A stretch of 64,000 bases of DNA from Anastatus disparis. Lineage: Eukaryota; Arthropoda; Insecta; Hymenoptera; Eupelmidae. Made by a program: the position numbers and the translations under genes. Below the pieces are notes generated by a model. That model ran no database searches. It saw only the letters and a program-made list of their open reading frames with translations, and had not been told where the DNA came from. The stretch is from positions 11,843,501 to 11,907,500 of the forward strand of contig JAFFSR010000244.1 in the NCBI GenBank assembly GCA_017163975.1, in the 5' to 3' direction. How positions within the stretch are numbered: position 1 is the stretch's first letter; the number at the start of each line of letters is the position of its first letter. Of this stretch, positions 56,141 to 64,000 are shown in pieces.

Positions 56141-57004
56141 ATGAGCTCCCATCATAATGGCAACATCCTTAAACTATCTACTAATCAGCATTGCTACGCA
56201 TGGGAATTGTGTGAAAATTGTTTTAGTGAAATTAGAGATGTAACATTTACCTCGCCAGAATTCGGAACCGAAGATAACAATATTTGCGTGTGGTATTTTA
56301 AATTGATCAAAATCGTTGATCTATCTGGATATTATTTAAATTTACATTTATATTTGAAGAATCACGAAAGTCCTGACGACAATTTTAATGAAACATTAAC
56401 AGTCGAATTGGGATTTTTAAACAAAGATATAAAATTCATTAAAAGGAAGAGCGTTAAATATGATCGTAACAAAAAATGTTTCTTCCAACAGTATTTGATA
56501 GATTATTCTGCCAAAGACCACGAATCTTGTCTAGCTATTGTTTGTAGAATACATAATCTCCAAAATTTTGAAGATCTTTTAAAAAATGAAAAATCAAGTG
56601 ATATAACTATTATTATAAAGGAGAAAATATTTTACGTTCATAGAAAAATTCTTGAATCTCGAAGTGCAGTATTTTTAGCTAAAATCGAAAAGAATAAAAA
56701 TGATAAAAACGAAATTAATATGACTGATTATAATCCAAATATAATAGAGGAAGTTTTACGATTTATTTATACTCGAAAAATAAAAAATCATGATATCGCA
56801 GCTGATATTTTAGCTGCTGCAGAACTATATAGTATTGAAGATCTTAAAGGAGTATGTTTAGAAATTTTGGGTAATAATTTGAAAGTTCGTGATGTTATTG
56901 AAATTCTTGGAGTAGCTAGCTATTATAGAGACAATAATTTAAAAAAAAAAGCTATCAAGTTTATTGCTGCTCATGCTGATCAGATAATTAAAGCCTTAGA
57001 ATGA
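56141..57004 (+). CDS. MATH/BTB-like (speckle-type POZ-like) protein, 287 aa
   Basis: Probable substrate adaptor of a Cullin-3 ubiquitin ligase, judged from the family. The N-terminal 135 residues resemble a diverged MATH (TRAF-like) domain with alternating hydrophobic strands. A BTB/POZ domain follows at about 142-245: SSDITIIIKEKIFYVHRKIL, the usual D-[VI]-x-[VI]...F-x-[VA]-H-[KR]-x-[IV]-L start, then a helix-rich part with ADILAAAELY and DLKGVCLEIL. The C-terminal 40 residues look like the start of a BACK-type region, but short. Single coding exon, no signal peptide. Speckle-type POZ genes have multiplied in many arthropods, and diverged short members like this are common. No close paralog is in the window. 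The true binding partners are unknown. Confidence 0.85.
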   Translation: MSSHHNGNILKLSTNQHCYAWELCENCFSEIRDVTFTSPEFGTEDNNICVWYFKLIKIVDLSGYYLNLHLYLKNHESPDDNFNETLTVELGFLNKDIKFIKRKSVKYDRNKKCFFQQYLIDYSAKDHESCLAIVCRIHNLQNFEDLLKNEKSSDITIIIKEKIFYVHRKILESRSAVFLAKIEKNKNDKNEINMTDYNPNIIEEVLRFIYTRKIKNHDIAADILAAAELYSIEDLKGVCLEILGNNLKVRDVIEILGVASYYRDNNLKKKAIKFIAAHADQIIKALE

Positions 57005-59215
57005 ATTAACATATAGCAAAGCTTCTTTTTGTTTATATTATACTTTGTATTTGAAGAGTTAAATAATAAACATATTTCAAAATAAAAACAAAAATTTTTT
57101 TTCAGTAATTGAATAGTTATTTGAAATGTTTAATATTTCAATTTTTCCAAAAATTCCAAAGAGCAATATTAATTCATTTATACTTAGAAAACTGAATTAA
57201 GATACGAATTTTCAATAATGTAAAATTTAGAAACTTATAAATAATTAATAATAAATATTTATTACCATCATATGATTTTATTATTTCAACAGTTTATTGA
57301 ATTTTAATGATTTTAACGTTAATATTACATTTCTTCGCGTGGTTTATTTCAATCACTTTCAAGAAATCCTTTTGTAAATTAATTTTGTCTCCTTTGAAAA
57401 TCAAATTTTAGTGTAACAATGTAACCTACATGTAACCAACGCAGTCGATCATTGATGTGTCATTTTTACATTAAATATTCAAGCAATCAAGAAATTTTTA
57501 CTGTGGAATTTTGGTTGATTAATTAAAAAATAAAACTTCGCTTTCAGTCATCCATAAGTTTATTTAGTAAAAATATGCACCTGAAATAGTTCAAATGGCT
57601 TTTAATCAATCATAACAATTTATTTATTTGAAAATTTTAATTAGATATATGTTACAATTAATTCTACACAAGTCAAATATTTATTACGATTGATAAATAT
57701 AGATAGGCATATGTAGTACAAAGAATTAAAAAAATTTTTTAAAGTTAACAAGACAAAAAAATAATGAGAGAGGCTGATAGAATGCATGGGAGAGCTTGAC
57801 ACTCTTATTTAACTGCATAGTAAGTGCATAGTCATTTAACTGCACAGTTACAACTTTTTTGCTAAATTTTTTAAAACAAAATGCATTAACTAGTGTGAAA
57901 AATCATGAAAATTATTTAAATAACTTTTTCAACTAATTCAATAATTAATTGTGAAGAACTTTGGATTTGCATATCTAAAACAACAAGTGCAATCAAAAGA
58001 TAGACTAGTGTTTTCAGAGATAAGCATATAAACAGATACGCTAACTCCAGTTCTCGAATAGAATATATTTGCAAAATTCTTTTGTGCTTCATCATATTCA
58101 TATTCGTGATAATCTGAATAATGAATTTATTTTCAGTCGTATTAATTTTTGAGAAAAAGAAACAAATCGCACTAGCTAATAGTGCATATTATCAAGATTG
58201 TTTTGAGTAGTTTTTTAGGAAAATTCATAAATTAATCGCAGAGAAATTTAGGGTCGCGTTTTACAATCCTATATTTCTTTTTAATTAATTTATGGATTCT
58301 TTAAAAAAACCTCTCAAAATAATCTTGATAATGTGCACTATTAGCTTGCACTATTTTTTCTAAACATTGAAGATAGAGCAATAAATTTATCAAATTATTA
58401 TTTTTTTTTTAATATTCCGTGCGATAAAATTTTATTATTTCAATAATTTTTTATTCATCTTTTTAGAGGCAGGTTGTCTGAGGTTGTCAGCAGAATCTGC
58501 CCATAGAAAAGAAATTCCAAGATATTTTGGGTAACTGTTGCTCAACATTCTACCAGGAAATCAGTGGATTTATTTCATTTTATGAATTCTATAATTTAAA
58601 AGATAAAAATTATTTTGAACTCATATTTTACAAATTACTATATGATCATGTTCCTTTATCAATCTAATTCTTTATTATCTTTATTAATCTAAAAAAAATT
58701 ATAACGATCGAAGTATAGACTCTCCGGTCCATAGCACAAGACCTTACTTACTAAACTACAAAATCTACTGAAAAATTATTTTTAATTATTTCTCTTTAGA
58801 TCATTCCATTGAAAGATTTAAAAGAAATTATGTTGACTTGCAGAATTCAAATCAAAGTTATAATCGTGTGTTCTACGGAACCGCGTATTAAAAAAATTAA
58901 AAATTTAATACTCTGTAATTACGAGCGCATAATCGAGTATTCTTTATTACATAAAAATAACAAGTACGTAAAACTTCCGTAATCTTTAACTTGGTACCAA
59001 GAGTTCAAACTTCAATAAATGCTTGGTCATTATATGCTAAACAAGGTTTACGCAAAAGAAAAAGAAAATTGCAGATCTTTTAATTTGTATCAACCGACAA
59101 TGTTTTGGCTCAAATTTGCTTGTAATTTACGTATAAAAGAGAATTTCTAGAATAAAACTCTTTTAATTTAAGTTAAAAATTTTCAAAGTTCGGATATACG
59201 TTTTTAATATTTATA
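57005..59215. other. Intergenic DNA between the BTB and OBP genes
   Basis: A likely polyadenylation signal for the BTB gene is AATAAA near 57080. The rest is AT-rich with no ORF above noise and no recognised repeat. Confidence 0.5.
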
Positions 59216-60713
59216 ATGAAAAATCCTGTGTGTTTTTGTGTTTTAATACTGAGTGCGTATTTAATTAGTGATGCATATGCAGTGAGTTATTATTATTTTT
59301 TAAAACAAATATCAATAGAAGAAATAAACTTTTTAGCTGTTCATTAATTAAGATTAATTTTTTATAAAATTTATATAAAATTTTATTCTTTTTTATATGA
59401 AATTGAGCCATTAAGTAATTTTTTGAATCCTTATGATAATCTTGAGGTCCCGAGTTCAAATCCCGCTCTCGGCCGATTGATACAAACAACACTGTACGTT
59501 ACAAGTGCTTTCTTCACAAAGACATTGAAACGACCTCCGTCGCCAATTATCATCGCAATGACACCATATATACAGCGACGTTAAATAAAATAAAATAAAA
59601 AAAAAATTGAAATAACATTTTCGGACTTGAAATAAATCTAACCATAATAAAAGTTGAATTTTGCGCAATATAACCCTGGTAGAAAATTAACAATTTTTTG
59701 GCCAACCAATGGTTAATTTTCTACCAGGGATTCAAACAAGTATAAATGCGTACATAATTTATATATTCTTAAATCATCACCATTTATTTTTCAGTGTACA
59801 CTTTTAAATGTAATATTGTCATGTTTGAAAAAAAAGAAAATTGATTCTTTTAATGTCTTATTATTGATATTCCCAATAAAAAAAGCAGTCTGAAGACTTT
59901 TAAAAATTAGTTTTTATTTTAGAGACATCAATAGAAGATATTTAAAAAAGTTTTTACAGCATACACTCATTTCATGTTAGATTTACAAAAGGGACACTTT
60001 AACATATTGTGTAATTTTTCTTTCATTTTTAAATCAATTGTTTTATTAACTTTAGTTTTATTTCCTTTATCTCATTTTTCAAAAAGTTCCTAATAAATTA
60101 TTTTTAATACCTATTATTTCACAGGGTGTAAGTCGTGAGCAAATGGAAAAAATGGCTGATGGTTTTCGAAAAACGTGCATTGGCAAAACTGGGGCAGACT
60201 TATGTAAGATAATATAGATTATTTCCATCTTTGATATAAACGATTTTTAATTAATTCCATTTTTCATTATTTATAGCGCTTGTCCAAGGCATAAGAAATG
60301 GAGAATTTATCGATGATCCCAATTCAAAATGTTACGCAAAATGTATTATGGGACTTATGAGAACAGTAAGAACATTGTACATTATTATGAAATACAATTA
60401 TTATAATTTTTATTGATTTTATTATTTTTCTAACAGTTTACAAAACAAGGTACGATTGACATCGACATGCTACTTAAACAAATTACTATTATGGCTGATG
60501 CATCCATAGTCGATGGTATGGTAGCCAACTCCCAAAAATGTTACGAGCAAAGTGAGACGTCTTAAAATAATTTTTAAACTTACTATTTTCATACTCATAT
60601 GATTAATACATTGTTTATATTTTTTAGCATCCTCTGATGATCCGTGTGAGCTTGCATGGCTTTTTACTAAATGTGTTTATGAAGCTGATCCAAGTACTTT
60701 CTTTTTCCCATAG
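59216..60713 (+). CDS. Classic odorant-binding protein (PBP/GOBP family), 5 coding exons, 144 aa
   Basis: Secreted carrier of small hydrophobic ligands, typically in the lymph of chemosensory sensilla, though some members act elsewhere. Exons with consistent phase and GT-AG borders: 59216-59281, 60125-60203, 60277-60365, 60437-60551, 60628-60713. Exon 1 encodes just a 22-residue signal peptide (hydrophobic core CVLILSAYLI, end AYA). The mature chain has the six-cysteine pattern of classic OBPs: C-X26-C-X3-C-X41-C-X9-C-X8-C, as counted in the predicted protein. The C-terminus is short after C6 (VYEADPSTFFFP). Intron 1 (843 bp) holds a truncated SINE and a small MITE. A polyadenylation signal AATAAA lies at about 60785. 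Which OBP ortholog it is cannot be told without comparison. Confidence 0.93.
59424..59609 (+). mobile_element. SINE family S, copy 7, in intron 1 of the OBP gene
   Basis: Lacks the A-box half of the head; has the B box GAGTTCAAATC, CTCTCGGCCGATTGATAC, GTCGCCAATTATCATCG, CAGCGACGTTAAAT and an (AAAT)n/A tail. Same orientation as the gene. Confidence 0.8.
59674..59729. mobile_element. 56-bp CCCTGGTAGAAA palindrome, copy 2
   Basis: Perfect 18-bp inverted ends CCCTGGTAGAAAATTAAC with a 20-base centre. Lies in OBP intron 1. Confidence 0.8.
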
Positions 60714-61445
60714 AAAAATTTATTCTACAAATTTACAAAAATTGTACCAAGACAAATGCACTTATAAAAATGCTTTATTGTACTAAATAAATTTTTATAA
60801 ATATATTATTCAATTTCTTAATTATTATTATTACTATTTCTATTATTTGTAAGATAAAAATAAAATTAATTATTTTAATAAAATCAATGTAATTAAAATA
60901 AACGCACCTTTAGCTAATGTAATAACTATCATATTTTAATTACTTTACGTAATAAGAAATACACATAATTACCTATTATTGCAGTTTTACGTTTATTTTA
61001 TCTTTATTCAGAAATTTTTGAAAAATCTCTATTATGTTTTTTGTTAGTTAATGTGGAAGGATGTAATATACAGGTATTTTTAAAATAATAATGTGCTTGG
61101 AACTCTGTTAAAAAATTGCTATCTAATTTTTCTTACACTACAGTTAAAAAAACTAAAGATGATTTTTCGACCAGGATATTAAAAAAATTGTTGATTTCGC
61201 TTTCTAAATTAGATTTTTCACGTAAAAACACAAAAAATTACAATTTTTTTCTGATAATGCCTAAATCGCTATCATAAAATCACCATTTTAAATTTGTTGA
61301 AAAGATTTTTTAAAGGAAAATAAAAAAATTTTGAAGAAGTCAATGAATAAACTGTTGTTTATTATAATGTTATTTTTTATAAAAATTAACTGTAACTTTA
61401 TAAAATTGTATATATATCTATTTTAACTACTATCTCTGAAAGATA

Positions 61446-61616
61446 CCCTGGATGAAAATTGACCATATTGTAGGCATAATTGTCGGTCGGCAAATGTTAA
61501 AATGATACTTATCTAAAAATTCTAGAAATAATTTTTAAAAAATTTCTAAATAAGTGTCATTTTAACATGCGTTGACCGACAATCATGCCTAAAATATGGT
61601 CAGTTTTCTACCAGGG
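61446..61616. mobile_element. 171-bp CCCTGG-ended MITE with TA target site, copy 3
   Basis: The arms pair over about 70 bp. Ends CCCTGGATGAAAA and (complement) CCCTGGTAGAAAA; TA at 61444-61445 and 61617-61618. Confidence 0.85.
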
Positions 61617-62746
61617 TAATGAAACATCTTACATAACTAATTACACTATTAGGAGGCATATCGAATTATATATGTAAGATGTTTAGGAAACTTATTGTTT
61701 TTGACATTTTAAACCTTTATCTTTCAAAAGTAGTTGCGCTGAAATTAAAATACGTTACAATTTAAAACAGTTCGACATATAATAAAAAAAATCAGGGATT
61801 TCAATTTTTTATCGCGTGAAACCTTTTATTTTTACCAAATTATAAGCAGACTCCCTCATCATTTATTCAAACAATGATAAAAGCTTGAAATCTTCTTTTG
61901 TGCTAAATATAATAGACTGTGGATAAAAATGTATATGTTTTTTTACTTTTAAATACCATGTTATTGATGAAAAAATATTTCTTCATATTAATTTTATTTT
62001 AATTCAGTAAAAACCAGTCGTCATTACTATTCTGTCTGTAGTACTAATATTATATTAAAATTCAACGATTCAAATATTAATAGTAATTATTATTTTTCAA
62101 AAAAATCTACAAAAAAATTCGAGTTTTATTTTCTTTAATTTTTGTATCTTTGTCTTAATATAAAGTCTCATGATGAAATTGACAATTCATCCATATAGCT
62201 ACATGCTAATTTAGATACGTTCCTTATTAGTTAATTCTAAGCTGAGCACATTACGTAATCGCGCGCTTGCACATGACTAGTACAAGTAAACATACGGCAT
62301 ATACTTTACGTATATGCTTAAAAACGTACGTGTTCGATATGTGAACGAAGAAAAAAGGAAGAAGAAACATCAGAAGGTTTAATTTGTCTAACGAGAAGTG
62401 TACAAGCCTGTCGAGCAATTTGCTTTTGCTTGATTGCCTTTCCTGTCTATGTCAGTATGTACGGTAAATAAACTTTCGATCAAAGGCGGAAACTTTTTTT
62501 TTTATTGCTTTTATACTTGAGTTTCTTTTCTCTCGTTCTTGGAATATCGGAAATAAGAAGTAATTTCTGTCTAGATTCTTCAGGAATTTTCATACAAGAA
62601 AATGCTATTAATTTTCGAAAAAATATAACTCTTTATATATAATGTGATATTTTCTATAAGCAAGAAGAAACTGATGATTTTCAACCAATTTAGATACTAT
62701 TAAATAAATTTAAATAGAAATAATAACTGTTATTTTTGTTGATCGA

Positions 62747-63004
62747 TCCTGGTAGAAAATTGAGAATTAGTTGCCCAGAAAATTTTATATTTTCAGATCG
62801 GATTTTGTTGACATACTTTGCCCAGAAACATCATGTACTAGCAATGTTTTCTGGGCAAAATAAGCCCAGATTCTGATAAAAATCAATTAAGATTATCAAT
62901 CGATTCCTAGAATTAATAAAGTTTGTTTATTTAAGGTTCACTATAATGGCTATGGGTATTAATTAGTTAACTAGTCAGAAATTATAGCTAATTTTCTATA
63001 AGGG
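62747..63004. mobile_element. Degenerate CCCTGG-family element, copy 4
   Basis: Left end CCTGGTAGAAAATTGAG; right end (complement) CCCTTATAGAAAATTAG. An internal hairpin TTGCCCAGAAACAT/ATGTTTTCTGGGCAA lies at about 62817-62862. Confidence 0.5.
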
Positions 63005-64000
63005 AATTTATTATCAGTCAAAATATCAGAAAGGAAAAAAGATAAATTAAGAGCATAAGATCAAGACAAATTGTCAACTTGTTTTTTCATCGTCGATAAT
63101 TCAACTTCACGCGACCAACAGTTTGACCACACCTCCGTTAGAAAAGAAGCCACGTACTGCAGTATGAAAGTTATGAACCTATCTGCACTTGGCATTTACG
63201 CCCGGCAATATAAATCATCGAACGGTTGACCATCCCTTTCTCTCTTTTTTTTTTCTCTTGTTTTTATGCTTGCACGTGGCTAAAACACACATATACGTGC
63301 TCACCCCCGCTAAGATTTTATATGGGTTCAATATATGCTATAACTGTCTTTACTAAGGGTTCGTTATAAGCATTTTTGTTTGTTTACGTTTCGGGATACA
63401 AAAGTTATATTTTACTTAAATTATAATGTATTAATAATAAGCGATTTCTGACACAGATTAGATTTTATGAAGTTTCATAGAGTTTGCTGAATATTAATTA
63501 GTGGTATCTTTAAACTGATTAGGTTTGTTTTTTAGAAATTAAAATGATTTTATGAAAACCATCATGAAAATTATAGCAATATGAATAAAAATTATATTAG
63601 TATTACCTTTATAGAATTACAGCCATTATTTGTTATTGAGTTTCACTAATATTTTTCTGAAACATAAAAAATTCTGATAAAACTGTTACATTTTCATGGG
63701 GAATATTATAAATTGTAATACGACAGGCAAGGTTTTTAACATCGCTTCTCTAAAATGTCAAATTTAAAACATCCATTATTTTCTTTTGTATTTATAGGTG
63801 ATGTCAAAATATATTTTGATATCTCAGCTATCAAAAGCTAATATTGGTGAAGTAAAATTAAAAATAAATACTTTCTTTAAATGTGCATAAAATATTGAAA
63901 AGAATAAAATTATAAATAGTAGTGATAGTAGATAATATTTATATAAATAAATTTATTCTGATAAAGAAATTTAAAAATAGCTGATTGTACTGACTGCAAT

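Larger units (their letters stand above)
60714..64000. other. Gene-less right end of the window
   Basis: OBP 3' UTR, then AT-rich DNA with two palindromes of the CCCTGG family. A less AT-rich patch at 62230-62470 and another at 63100-63310 (CT-rich run at 63238-63258) could belong to a promoter of a gene beyond the window. No ORF supported. Confidence 0.4.

Overview
This is eukaryotic, very AT-rich DNA with many introns, almost certainly from an insect. Three things say so: a classic six-cysteine odorant-binding protein gene, two insect-type CHK/EcKinase-like genes, and a 17-exon XRN2/Rat1 nuclear exoribonuclease gene. A hymenopteran such as a parasitoid wasp would fit, but that is inference; nothing in the window fixes the species.

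The left 25 kb is a graveyard of Ty3/Gypsy-type LTR retrotransposons, all on the + strand and head to tail. Element A (1-7368) has Gag, Pol and a third ORF. Element B (about 7757-17868) is a relative with a badly decayed Pol and a split third ORF. Element C (about 18.2-25.0 kb) is more distant. Around them are LTR-like blocks, G6 polypurine tracts each preceded by an inverted repeat, and hairpin-rich leader-like blocks. Inserted within element B's third ORF region is a 5,517-bp Transib DNA transposon (10940-16456). It has perfect 116-bp terminal inverted repeats starting CACAGTG (the RAG recombination-signal heptamer), a GC-rich 5-bp target duplication (CGCCG), an uninterrupted 682-aa RAG1-like transposase and two inward-facing satellite arrays.

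From 25 to 43.6 kb lies a tandem segmental duplication. Copy 1 is about 25150-33080 and copy 2 about 38586-43560, and each carries one single-exon EcKinase-like gene (29646-30827 and 39805-40980). The two copies differ by private insertions of palindromic MITE-like elements and one SINE, so each serves as the empty-site control for the other. Between them are further foldback elements and a duplicated 240-bp repeat.

From 43.6 kb on the DNA is more ordinary: a cluster of tRNA-derived SINEs (44-46.6 kb), XRN2 (47692-53967), a single-exon MATH/BTB-like gene (56141-57004) and an OBP gene with five coding exons (59216-60713). The last 3 kb holds no gene I can support, only two small MITE-like palindromes.

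The host genes do not form an operon or an obvious functional group: RNA 5'-3' decay and termination (XRN2), probable small-molecule phosphorylation (EcKinase pair), a possible ubiquitin-ligase adaptor (BTB) and chemosensory ligand binding (OBP). The most notable biology is in the mobile elements, above all the intact-looking Transib.
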